A stretch of DNA of 18,328 nt from CAZXBB01 sp964638815 (GTDB taxonomy: Bacteria; Planctomycetota; Phycisphaerae; Phycisphaerales; SM1A02), in contig CAZXBB010000239.1 in assembly GCA_964638815.1 (NCBI GenBank), forward strand, positions 1 through 18,328. The letters run 5' to 3'. The translations under genes and the position numbers were made by a program. Below the pieces are notes generated by a model that saw nothing but the letters and a program-made list of their open reading frames with translations, ran no database searches and was not told the origin of the DNA. Shown piece by piece: positions 7,260-14,264 of this stretch; positions within the stretch are counted from its first letter, which is position 1, and every line of letters starts with the position of its first letter.

Positions 7260-8453
7260 ACCGGCCTCCCCGACTACGGCGTCGCACTCTCCCGCGCGCT
7301 CGAGAGCGCGGCCCCGCTCGGCGCGACCGAGCGCGTCGCGCTGGCCGACGCGTCGGGCCGCGTTCTGGCCCGGCCGATCGCGGCGGACCGCGACCTGCCG
7401 CCATTCGACCGCGCGCAGATGGACGGCTACGCGCTCCGCGGCGCCGAGGTCGGCCGCGTCGCCGAATGGCCGGTCACCGCGACGATCGCCGCGGGGCAGC
7501 CGGCGGACGTCGCGGTGCCGCCCGGCACCTGCGTCGCGATCGCGACCGGCGCCCCGCTGCCCGCCGGCGTCGACACGGTGATCCGGCACGAGCTGAGCGA
7601 TCGCGGCGACCCGGTGCGTTTCGGGATCGACCAGGTCACGGTCGGGCAGGCCGTGCACCCGCGCGGCGCCGACGCCCGCGCGGGCGACGTGCTCGTCGGG
7701 GCGGGCACGATGCTCGCGGCGCATCACCTCGGTATCGCGGCGGCCGTGGGCGCCGTTCAGGTGGAGGTCGTGCGCGCGCCGCGCGCCGTCGTGCTGACGA
7801 GCGGAGACGAGGTGCGGGCGCCGGACGAGACGCCGCGAGCGCACGAGATCCGCAACAGCAACGCGGTCCAGACGTGCGAGCTGCTGCGCCGCTTCGGGGC
7901 GACGCCGTTCTCCGCGGTGCACGTCCGTGACGAGCGCGACGAGACCATCGCCGCGGTCGGCGCCGCACTGGCCGCGTGCGACCTGCTCGTCACCATCGGC
8001 GGCATCAGCGCCGGCGATCGCGACCACTTCCCCGCGGCGTTCGAGACCCACGGCGTCGCGCGAACCCTGCACGGCGCTGCGATCCAGCCCGGGAAGCCCG
8101 TCCTCGTCGGGCGGACGCCGGCCGGCACGTGCGTGGTCGGGCTGCCGGGCAACCCGGTGTCGAGCCTCGTGTGCGCGACGCTCTTCGCGTGGCCGCTCGT
8201 GCGCGTGATGCTCGGTCTCGACCCGGGGTTGCCCTGGGAGGACGTCGTCCTCGCTGCGCCGGTGCGGCCGAACGCGCGTCGCCGCGCCTTCCGCCCGGCG
8301 GTGCGCGACGGCGACGGCCTCGTCACGGTCCCGCGGTGGGCCGGCTCGGGCGATCTCGCGCACACGGCGACGACGAACGGGCTCGTGGAGCTGCCGGTGC
8401 AGGACGAGGAGGTGCCGGCGGGGACCGAGGTCCGTTTCCTCCGGTGGGCGTAA
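7257..8453 (+). CDS. moeA: Molybdopterin molybdenumtransferase MoeA
   Basis: 398 aa, the normal length for MoeA. It inserts molybdate into adenylylated molybdopterin, the last step of molybdenum-cofactor synthesis, in the cytoplasm. Motifs: LPPFDRAQMDGYALRG (48-62), GTCVAIATGAPLPAGVDTVI (90-109), the MoCF-binding domain with TSGDEVRAP (181-189), EIRNSN (197-202), TIGGISAGDRDH (246-257) and VVGLPGNPVSSL (293-304), then the small C-terminal MoeA_C beta barrel (about 325-398). Start is the ATG overlapping the hydrolase-like gene, preceded by GGAAGGA. A MoaD-like gene follows 2 nt after the stop, which confirms a molybdenum-cofactor operon. The partner MogA and the moaA/C/E genes are not in this window. 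Confidence 0.95.
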   Translation: MTGLPDYGVALSRALESAAPLGATERVALADASGRVLARPIAADRDLPPFDRAQMDGYALRGAEVGRVAEWPVTATIAAGQPADVAVPPGTCVAIATGAPLPAGVDTVIRHELSDRGDPVRFGIDQVTVGQAVHPRGADARAGDVLVGAGTMLAAHHLGIAAAVGAVQVEVVRAPRAVVLTSGDEVRAPDETPRAHEIRNSNAVQTCELLRRFGATPFSAVHVRDERDETIAAVGAALAACDLLVTIGGISAGDRDHFPAAFETHGVARTLHGAAIQPGKPVLVGRTPAGTCVVGLPGNPVSSLVCATLFAWPLVRVMLGLDPGLPWEDVVLAAPVRPNARRRAFRPAVRDGDGLVTVPRWAGSGDLAHTATTNGLVELPVQDEEVPAGTEVRFLRWA

Positions 8454-8455
8454 CG

Positions 8456-8701
8456 ATGCGGTGCACCGTGCTCATGTTCGCGCAGCTCGCCGACGCGGTC
8501 GGAGCGCGGTCGCTGGAGGTGGAGCTGGCGGACGGAGCGACCGTGGCGGATGCGCTCGACGTGCTCGCGGCACGGCACGATGCCGTACGCGAGCTGCGCG
8601 GACGCATCGCGACGGCGGTCGGCGAGGCCTACGTCCCGGAGAGCGCACCGTTGCGGGACGGCTGCACGCTCGCCCTGATCCCGCCGGTGAGCGGCGGCTG
8701 A
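8456..8701 (+). CDS. moaD: MoaD-like molybdopterin synthase small subunit (sulfur carrier)
   Basis: 81-aa ubiquitin-fold protein ending in VSGG. The C-terminal di-glycine is thiocarboxylated and donates sulfur for the dithiolene of molybdopterin, together with MoaE. Features: the VLMFAQLADAVG start, the DGATVADALDVLAARH helix (27-41), and the DGCTLALIPPVSGG end (68-81), all typical of MoaD. Start ATG 8456 lies 2 nt after the moeA stop; the frame opens earlier only as a shadow within moeA. ThiS and other carriers share the fold, but length, ending and moeA linkage favour MoaD. moaE is absent nearby. Confidence 0.9.
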   Translation: MRCTVLMFAQLADAVGARSLEVELADGATVADALDVLAARHDAVRELRGRIATAVGEAYVPESAPLRDGCTLALIPPVSGG

Positions 8702-8736
8702 TCCGGTCCGGGCGCCGTACGGCGGAACCGGGGCTC

Positions 8737-8778
8737 GTGCTCGTGCCCGTGTTCGTGCTCGTGCTGGTGCCCGTGCCC
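8737..8778 (+). repeat. Hexanucleotide tandem repeat (GTGNNC/G), seven copies
   Basis: Seven consecutive degenerate hexamers (GTGCTC, GTGCCC, GTGTTC, GTGCTC, GTGCTG, GTGCCC, GTGCCC) lie in the 111-bp space between the convergent moaD and mutL genes. No gene or clear intrinsic terminator is seen in this space. The function of the repeat is unknown. Confidence 0.7.
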
Positions 8779-8812
8779 GCGTCACCCGGAAACCCTCGAC
8801 GGAACCGCTCCC

Positions 8813-10663
8813 TCACCGCCGCCCGAAACGCTTCTCCAGTTCGCGCAGCGACAGACGCAGCGTCGTCGGCCGCCCGTGCGGGCAGTTGCTTGATCGCTCG
8901 ACCGTCGCGCGGCACTCGAGCAGCTCTTCGATCTCCCTCGGCTCGAGGCGGTCGCCGGCCTTGATCGCGGCCTTGCACGCCATCATGTCGAGGACCTCGT
9001 GCAGCGCCGCCTCCGGGTCGGCGGGCAGGCCCTCGCGCCGGTCGCCGCCCGCCGCGCGATCGAGCAGCTCGCTCATGAACTCGACGGGATCGACCTTGCG
9101 CGCGAACAGGAGCGACGTGAACGCGTGGACGCCGATTGCGCCCGGTCCCATCGGCTCCGCCTCGATGCCCAGTCTCGCGAGGATGGGACCGAGCGTCGCG
9201 AGGGCCTCGAGCCGCGCGGGGTCGGCGTCGAGCACCGCGGGCATGAGCAGCCGCTGCGCCTCGAGCGCGCCGACGTCGATCCGCTCGCGAAGCTTCTCGA
9301 ACATCACGCGCTCGTGCAGCGCGTGCTGGTCGATGATCAGCATGCCGTCCTCGTCCTGCGTGACGATGTAGCTCCTGTGGACCTGGAGCGCGTCCTGGAC
9401 CGTGCGCACGGCGGGCACGACGGGCGCGGACCGGGCGTCGGGCCCCCCGCCCGCGACGGCCTCCTCGAGGAGCTCCGGCGCCTCGCGGGCGAGGGCTTCC
9501 TTCATCTCGCTGTAGACGAAGCCCTTCTGCCGCGTGTCCAGCCCGCGGAAGTAATCGATGACCGCAGCGGCCCGCGGACGCCCCGCCGCCGTGCCGTCGG
9601 CCCGCGCCGCCGGAAACGGCGGCAGCACCGACGACGTCTCCGGCGCGACGTCGAACGCCGGCGTCAGGTCCGCGGCGCGGAGCGCAGCGCGCACGGCGGC
9701 CAGGACGACGCCGTGCACGGCGCGCTGGTGGCGGAAGCGCACCTCCGCCTTCGCCGGGTGGACGTTGACGTCCACCTCGGCCGGATCGATGCGCAGGAAC
9801 AGGGCGATCGTCGGCGAGCGCGTCGGCTCGATCAGGCCGCGATACGCCTCCTTGATGGCGTGGTGCAGAGCGCGGTCGACGATCGGCCGGCCGTTGATGA
9901 AGGTGCGCTGGTGCCGCGACGTCGCGCGGGCGAGACCGGGCGTCCCCGCGAGACCCCAGACGCCGACGCGGCCCGGCGCCGCCTCGTGCCCCGTGACCTC
10001 GAGCAGCTCGGGTTCGAGCTCCGCGCCGAGCACGGCGAGCACCCGGTGACGGGGCGTCTGCGCCGGGGGAAGATCGAGCCGCGTGCGCCCGTCCGCGACG
10101 AGCGTGAAGCCGATCGCGGGATGCGCGAGCGCGATGCTCTCGAGAACCTCCACGATGCGACCGGTCTCGGTCTGGTCGGTCCTGAGGAACTTGCGTCGCG
10201 CCGGGGTGTTGAAGAAGAGGTTGCGCACGATCACCGTCGTGCCCGGCGGCCCCGCGGCTGGACGCGGACCTTCGAGCCGGTCGCCTTCGCCCTCGACCAC
10301 GGCGGCGCCGGGGCTCCCCGCCGGTCTCGACCGGAACGAGATGCGGCTCACCGACGCGATCGACGCGAGCGCCTCGCCCCGGAAGCCCATCGTCGCGATC
10401 ATGTCGAGATCCCCGGCCGCGGCGATCTTGCTCGTCGCGTGCGGCGCGAGCGCGAGCATCAGCTCGTCCTCCGGCACGCCGCGGCCGTCGTCGCTGACGC
10501 GCACGAGCTCCTTGCCCCCCTGCTCGATCTCGACCGAGATGCGCGTCGCGTCCGCATCGACCGCGTTCTCGACGAGCTCCTTGACGACGCTCGCCGGCCG
10601 TTCGATCACTTCACCCGCGGCGATCTGGTTGACGAGGAGCGGCGGGAGGGTGCGGATCGGCAT
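8813..10663 (-). CDS. mutL: DNA mismatch repair protein MutL (with endonuclease motif)
   Basis: 616 aa. MutL is the ATP-dependent clamp that links MutS mismatch recognition to strand incision. The GHKL ATPase starts at residue 1: LVNQIAAGEVIERPASVVKE, ELVENAVDA with Glu29 and Asn33, SDDGRGV with Asp58, TSKI (77-80), TMGFRGEALASIASVS (91-106). The C-terminal domain carries DQHALHERVMFE at 445-456, which fits the DQHA(x)2E(x)4E metal-binding endonuclease motif, plus ACKAAIKAGD (562-571) and CPHGRPT (594-600). It is therefore a nicking MutL, as expected in bacteria without MutH. Start ATG 10663 fits the family N-terminus exactly; there is no Shine-Dalgarno, but TATACT ends 6 nt upstream. Divergent from nadE. 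A 44-residue low-complexity linker region rich in Ala/Pro joins the two domains. Confidence 0.96.
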   Translation of the reverse strand: MPIRTLPPLLVNQIAAGEVIERPASVVKELVENAVDADATRISVEIEQGGKELVRVSDDGRGVPEDELMLALAPHATSKIAAAGDLDMIATMGFRGEALASIASVSRISFRSRPAGSPGAAVVEGEGDRLEGPRPAAGPPGTTVIVRNLFFNTPARRKFLRTDQTETGRIVEVLESIALAHPAIGFTLVADGRTRLDLPPAQTPRHRVLAVLGAELEPELLEVTGHEAAPGRVGVWGLAGTPGLARATSRHQRTFINGRPIVDRALHHAIKEAYRGLIEPTRSPTIALFLRIDPAEVDVNVHPAKAEVRFRHQRAVHGVVLAAVRAALRAADLTPAFDVAPETSSVLPPFPAARADGTAAGRPRAAAVIDYFRGLDTRQKGFVYSEMKEALAREAPELLEEAVAGGGPDARSAPVVPAVRTVQDALQVHRSYIVTQDEDGMLIIDQHALHERVMFEKLRERIDVGALEAQRLLMPAVLDADPARLEALATLGPILARLGIEAEPMGPGAIGVHAFTSLLFARKVDPVEFMSELLDRAAGGDRREGLPADPEAALHEVLDMMACKAAIKAGDRLEPREIEELLECRATVERSSNCPHGRPTTLRLSLRELEKRFGRR

Positions 10664-10669
10664 GGGCGG

Positions 10670-10675
10670 AGTATA
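10670..10675 (-). promoter_or_regulatory. -10 element TATACT of mutL, leaderless arrangement
   Basis: Reading the minus strand, TATACT is followed by 6 nt (CCGCCC) and the mutL ATG at 10663. The expected transcription start coincides with the start codon, so the mRNA would be leaderless, in line with the missing Shine-Dalgarno. No good -35 is visible. Confidence 0.5.
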
Positions 10676-10711
10676 CGGGACCGGAAAGACGCGAAGGAAC
10701 GAAGTCACCAC

Positions 10712-10735
10712 GGGGGAAGGGGACGGGGGGAAGGG
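10712..10735 (+). other. G-quadruplex motif between divergent mutL and nadE
   Basis: Four G-runs (5, 4, 6 and 3 G) are separated by the 2-nt loops AA, AC and AA on the plus strand. This fits G3+N1-7 four times, with very short loops, the most stable class. It lies about 50-70 bp upstream of the mutL start and 64-87 bp upstream of the nadE ATG, so it is in neither predicted mRNA but in the shared promoter region. Confidence 0.75.
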
Positions 10736-10783
10736 AACCGGCCCGAGCCCTCCGTGCCTGCGCGCCGTCGCGCCTTCCTTCCG

Positions 10784-10789
10784 TACAAT
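10784..10789 (+). promoter_or_regulatory. -10 element TACAAT of nadE, nearly leaderless
   Basis: TACAAT (5/6 match) ends 9 nt before the nadE ATG at 10799, and no Shine-Dalgarno is present. Transcription would start within about 3 nt of the start codon. Confidence 0.5.
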
Positions 10790-10798
10790 CCCATATCC

Positions 10799-12532
10799 AT
10801 GCTCATCACCCTCGCCCAGCTCAATCCCACCGTCGGCGACATCGCCGGCAATGCGACGCTTCTGCTCGACGCGATCGCGCAGGGGCGGGCGGATCGGGCG
10901 CATCTCGTCGTGGGGCCGGAGCTGGCGATCATCGGGTATCCCCCGCGCGACCTGCTCTGGCGCGAGGGGGTCGTGGCGGCGTGCGAAGAAGCCGTCCGCG
11001 CGATCGCCGCGCGGACGCGGGGCCCGGCGGCGGTCATCGGGCATCCGCGTCGCTGCGCCGGCGGTCTGCGCGGGCTGCGCAACAGCGCGTCCGTGTGCCG
11101 CGGCGGCGAGATCGTGGCCGTGCACGACAAGCGGCTCCTGCCCGGCTACGACGTCTTCGACGAGGACCGGTACTTCGACGTCGGCGACCGGTCGTGCACC
11201 GTCGTCATTGATGGGATGCGCGTCGGCGTCCTCACCTGCGAGGACCTGTGGCGCGCCGAGGACGTCAACGCCGACCCCCACTACGACGTCGATCCGCTCC
11301 AGGATCTCGCCGACGGCGGCTGCGACCTCGTGGTCGCGCTCAACGCATCGCCGTTCATCACCGGGAAATTCGACCGGCACATCGACCGCGCGCGGGCGGC
11401 GGCGCAGCGCTTCTCCCTGCCGATCGTGGCAGTGAACCAGGTCGGGGGAAACGACGACCTCGTGTTCGACGGCCGCTCGCTGGCCATCGGCGCCGACGGG
11501 AGTGTGCTCGCGGTGCTCGCCGGCTGGACGCCGGACGTGCGCACCGTCGAGATCCGCCCCGGCGAACGCGGCCGGTCGATCGCCCCGCCGCGACGCGACG
11601 CGGACACGCGTCTCGACGACCTCTTCCGCGCGCTCGTCCTCGGCGTGCGCGACTACTGCGGCAAGACGGGGCACGCTGACGTGCTCGTCGGCCTCTCCGG
11701 CGGCGTGGACTCGGCGCTGACCGCCGCGATCGCCGTCGCCGCGCTCGGCCCGGGCCACGTTCACGGCGTGATGATGCCGTCGCGTTACTCGTCGTCCGGC
11801 TCACGCACCGACGCCGTAACGCTGGTCCGCGCGCTCGGGATGCCGGAGCCGGAGGAGATCCCGATCGTCGAGCTGCACGAGGCCATGCGCCGCGGTCTCG
11901 CCGACGACGAGGGAACGCCGCCCGACGGCCTGACCGACGAGAACGTCCAGTCGCGACTGCGCGGCATGATCCTCATGGCGCGATCGAACGCGAGCGGCGC
12001 GCTCGTCCTCTCCACGAGCAACAAGTCCGAGGTGGCCGTCGGCTACTCCACGCTCTACGGAGACATGTGCGGGGCGGTCGCGGTGCTCGGCGACGTGCTC
12101 AAGACGCGCGTGTACGAACTGGCGAGGTGGATCAACTCGAACCATGCGCGGTGCGGGTTCCCGTCGGCCCCCATTCCCGAGGGGACGCTCACGAAGCCGC
12201 CGTCGGCCGAGCTGCGTCCCGACCAGACGGACCAGGACTCCCTGCCGCCCTACGACGTGCTCGATCGGATCATCGAGCACTACGTCGAGCGCGACGAGTC
12301 GATCGACCGCATCCTCGCGACGACGGGATTCGACGAGGATCTCGTGCGCGACACGGCGCGGCTGATCGACCGTGCCGAGTACAAGCGGAACCAGGCCGGC
12401 GTGATCCTGAAGGTGACGCAGCGCGCGTTCGGCCGCGGGCGACCGATGCCGATCGTGATGCGCTCTTCGGAGGCGCCGGTCGCGGGCGAGCCGGCCGTGC
12501 GCGGCGAGCCGGAGCGGTCGGTGCCGGGCTGA
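10799..12532 (+). CDS. nadE: Glutamine-dependent NAD+ synthetase
   Basis: 577 aa. It makes NAD+ from nicotinic acid adenine dinucleotide with ATP, using ammonia freed from glutamine. The N-terminal nitrilase-type glutaminase domain (1-260) has the catalytic triad Glu41 (GPELAIIGYPPRDLL), Lys111 (HDKRLLP) and Cys147 (VGVLTCEDLW). The C-terminal synthetase domain (about 275-565) has the pyrophosphatase loop GLSGGVDSALT (298-308), then STSNKSEVAVGYSTLYGDMCG and FGRGRPMPIVMRS. The long open frame upstream to 8999 lies antisense to mutL and is a shadow. Start ATG 10799 fits the family N-terminus MLITLAQLNPTVGDIAGN. The last ~25 residues (APVAGEPAVRGEPERSVPG) are low complexity and not part of the family. 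A single-gene unit, convergent with the voltage-sensor gene. Confidence 0.96.
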   Translation: MLITLAQLNPTVGDIAGNATLLLDAIAQGRADRAHLVVGPELAIIGYPPRDLLWREGVVAACEEAVRAIAARTRGPAAVIGHPRRCAGGLRGLRNSASVCRGGEIVAVHDKRLLPGYDVFDEDRYFDVGDRSCTVVIDGMRVGVLTCEDLWRAEDVNADPHYDVDPLQDLADGGCDLVVALNASPFITGKFDRHIDRARAAAQRFSLPIVAVNQVGGNDDLVFDGRSLAIGADGSVLAVLAGWTPDVRTVEIRPGERGRSIAPPRRDADTRLDDLFRALVLGVRDYCGKTGHADVLVGLSGGVDSALTAAIAVAALGPGHVHGVMMPSRYSSSGSRTDAVTLVRALGMPEPEEIPIVELHEAMRRGLADDEGTPPDGLTDENVQSRLRGMILMARSNASGALVLSTSNKSEVAVGYSTLYGDMCGAVAVLGDVLKTRVYELARWINSNHARCGFPSAPIPEGTLTKPPSAELRPDQTDQDSLPPYDVLDRIIEHYVERDESIDRILATTGFDEDLVRDTARLIDRAEYKRNQAGVILKVTQRAFGRGRPMPIVMRSSEAPVAGEPAVRGEPERSVPG

Positions 12533-12570
12533 CACCCACGTCCGGGCCCCGCCTCGGCGGTTCGACCCGG

Positions 12571-13296
12571 TTATTCCAGCGCCGCCTCCCCTGCCGTGCC
12601 GGCGTCCTCGTCCGCCCGCCCCGGACGCGGATGCGTCGCGCACGGCCCGCCGCGATCGTCGACGTGACGCTCGTGCTGCTCGTACCAGGCTTCCCACCGG
12701 TCATTGAGGCGACGCAGACGCTTGACCTCCTGCTCGAGCGCGTGCCGCGTCATGCGCTCGGGACCGACGCGGGCGGAGTTCGGCTTCAGGCCCCACTTGC
12801 GCAGCAGGCGGTCGGTCGCGTCCATGCCGACGATCAGCGTGAAGAACGTGCGCGCGAACTTCATCGCCACGCCTCGCAGCCGGAAGACCTTCGTGGTGCG
12901 GGCGATCCGCGCCACGCGGAGCGGCCGCAGCAGCGGCAGGACGATGATGATGATGTCGAGCCAGTTCCGGCGGACGTACTCGACGCGGCACTCGGCGATC
13001 GCCACCTTGATGACGAACTCGACGACGAACGCAAGCCAGATGACGAGGAAGCCGATCTCGATCGCCCACCGCAGCCAGCCCTCGGGCTTCTGCACGAACT
13101 CGACGATGAGGAGGGGAAGGACCGCGAGGGCCAGGACGATCATCGGCCAGTGGAACACGCGATCGACACGACGACGCCGCGCGTCCGTCGCGATCACGAT
13201 CCCGACGATTGGCACGCGCACGTACCGCACGCCCGGCGGCGCCGGCGGCAGCGACGTGTCGCGGGGAACAACGGCCGGATGGCGGGAAAGTGGCAT
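12571..13296 (-). CDS. Voltage-sensor-domain (S1-S4) protein without pore, with C-terminal coiled coil
   Basis: 241 aa from ATG 13296 (preceded by GAGACAG). Helices: S1 about 48-68 (VFHWPMIVLALAVLPLLIVEFV), S2 about 76-100 with the charge-transfer motif F90-x-x-E93-x-x-x-K97, S3 111-122 (NWLDIIIIVLP, Asp114), and S4 124-140 with basic residues at R124, R127, R130, R133, K136 and R139, one every third residue. This is a full voltage sensor of the ion-transport family. After S4 there are no S5-pore-S6 helices and no TVGYG-type filter. Instead come about 40 residues (RTFFTLIVGMDATDRLLRKWG) and a coiled-coil-like helix (187-211, ALEQEVKRLRRLNDRWEAWYEQH). The layout equals that of Hv1/VSOP proton channels; the S1 Asp that gives Hv1 its proton selectivity is not evident. 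The frame extends to 13479, but that part covers the tandem repeat and is compositionally noisy. Function unproven. Confidence 0.8.
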   Translation of the reverse strand: MPLSRHPAVVPRDTSLPPAPPGVRYVRVPIVGIVIATDARRRRVDRVFHWPMIVLALAVLPLLIVEFVQKPEGWLRWAIEIGFLVIWLAFVVEFVIKVAIAECRVEYVRRNWLDIIIIVLPLLRPLRVARIARTTKVFRLRGVAMKFARTFFTLIVGMDATDRLLRKWGLKPNSARVGPERMTRHALEQEVKRLRRLNDRWEAWYEQHERHVDDRGGPCATHPRPGRADEDAGTAGEAALE

Positions 13297-13303
13297 CTGT
13301 CTC

Positions 13304-13358
13304 GAGTCCCGAGTCCCGGGTCGGCGTCCCGGGTCGGCGTGCCGGGTCGGCGTGTCCC
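13304..13358. repeat. GC-rich tandem repeat upstream of the voltage-sensor gene
   Basis: Two GAGTCCC units (13304-13317) are followed by three 13-15-nt units: GGGTCGGCGTCCC (13318-13330), GGGTCGGCGTGCC (13331-13343) and GGGTCGGCGTGTCCC (13344-13358). It lies in the leader between the possible promoter (13363-13368) and the ATG at 13296, so copy number could alter expression. The whole space 13297-13501 holds no gene that I can support. Confidence 0.75.
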
Positions 13359-13362
13359 GGGC

Positions 13363-13368
13363 ATGATA
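13363..13368 (-). promoter_or_regulatory. Possible -10 (TATCAT) for the voltage-sensor gene
   Basis: On the minus strand TATCAT (5/6 match to TATAAT) lies 67 nt before the ATG at 13296, immediately upstream of the tandem repeat. The -35 region (around 13386-13391, GTGTGA) is weak. Confidence 0.3.
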
Positions 13369-13501
13369 CGGCGCGCTCGCAAGGCTCACACGTCGCCGCC
13401 CGGCTCGCCGGCGACGCGTGCGGGCGCAAGAACAAGGCCGGCCCCCGTGGACCGACCTGAAACACCCGACATTCGGCACCGGGACCCGGCCCCCGGCATT
13501 C

Positions 13502-14077
13502 TCAGTACACGACCGCGTGCGCTCCGTCGATCGCGTCGATCACCTGCCGCACGCTGAAGGGCTTGCGCAGCGCCCGGTCGTAGCCCTGGTGCGTGAGCTG
13601 CGCGACCTGGCCGTCGGTGAGCTTGCCGCTCATCGCGATGAGCTTGGTCACCTGGAGGTCGTCGTTGTCGCGAAGCACCCGCGAAAGGCCCTCGCCGTCG
13701 GCGAGATGGAGATCGAGCAGCATGACGTGCGGGCGGAAACGTTCGCACTCGATGCCGGCTTCGAACGCCGTGCAGGAGACGCGTACGTCGTAGTTTGTCT
13801 GCTCGCTGAGGATCCGCTTGAGCTGCTCGCCGACCTCGTGGTCCTGATCGACGATCAGCACCCGCGTGTTGCCGCTCATGAGGCCGTCCAGCGGAATGCC
13901 GTGGCTCTTCATGAAGCGGACGAGGCTGGAGACCGGAATCCGGCGGTCCTTGGAGCCGGGGATGCGATACCCGCGAAGCTGACCCGAGTCGAACCACTTG
14001 CTGACCGTGCGCGACGCGACGTTGCAGATCTTCGCAACTTCGCCGGTGGTCAGGACATCTTTCTCGAACAGGTTCAT
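13502..14077 (-). CDS. Regulator with excisionase/MerR-type HTH fused to a response-regulator receiver domain
   Basis: 191 aa. Residues 8-62 are a winged HTH of the excisionase/MerR type (LTTGEVAKICNVASRTVSKWFDSGQLRGYRIPGSKDRRIP). Residues 71-187 are a CheY-like receiver: RVLIVDQDHE (acidic pocket D77, D79; the usual second Asp of the pair is Gln78), phosphoacceptor Asp122 (HVMLLDLHLADGEG), Ser150 (IAMSG) and Lys172 (LRKPF). The order is inverted relative to classic response regulators, with the DNA-binding part first. Such HTH-REC proteins are known in planctomycetes and some proteobacteria. No histidine kinase is adjacent, so it is an orphan. The start is supported by GAGG 5 nt upstream. 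It probably binds DNA as a phosphorylation-controlled dimer; targets unknown. Overlap with a CTCACTACGTGAG palindrome just upstream hints at autoregulation. Confidence 0.9.
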   Translation of the reverse strand: MNLFEKDVLTTGEVAKICNVASRTVSKWFDSGQLRGYRIPGSKDRRIPVSSLVRFMKSHGIPLDGLMSGNTRVLIVDQDHEVGEQLKRILSEQTNYDVRVSCTAFEAGIECERFRPHVMLLDLHLADGEGLSRVLRDNDDLQVTKLIAMSGKLTDGQVAQLTHQGYDRALRKPFSVRQVIDAIDGAHAVVY

Positions 14078-14083
14078 GCTTGC

Positions 14084-14096
14084 CTCACTACGTGAG
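14084..14096. promoter_or_regulatory. Palindrome CTCAC-TAC-GTGAG next to the regulator start
   Basis: A perfect 5-bp inverted repeat with a 3-bp spacer lies 7 bp upstream of the regulator's start codon and includes its Shine-Dalgarno (GAGG on the minus strand). It could be an operator for the encoded HTH protein or a hairpin masking the ribosome site. It is short enough to be chance. Confidence 0.3.
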
Positions 14097-14264
14097 CAGT
14101 CGCCGCCGCAGGGCGGGAAAACCGGGCTCGCCTGAATGTCGTGAATCGGTCGGATGCGCCGGTCAGTTCACTTCGCGCAAGGCAAATCGATACCGAAATC
14201 GACCCGGCGGTCGCCTTTGGAGGAGGGGGCGGCGATTATCGGAAAAGCCGGCGTCGCGTCGTCA

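Noticed and set aside
4678..7404. 908-codon open frame on the minus strand across the riboswitch operon
   Set aside because: A GC-rich antisense shadow with low-complexity Arg/Gly/Val composition. The plus strand carries three recognisable proteins there.
8999..10798. 600-codon N-terminal extension of nadE
   Set aside because: It lies antisense to mutL, has no domain, and nadE's family N-terminus begins exactly at ATG 10799.
13297..13479. 61-residue N-terminal extension of the voltage-sensor protein
   Set aside because: It is encoded by the tandem repeat and Arg-rich noise, with no ribosome site. ATG 13296 has GAGACAG upstream.
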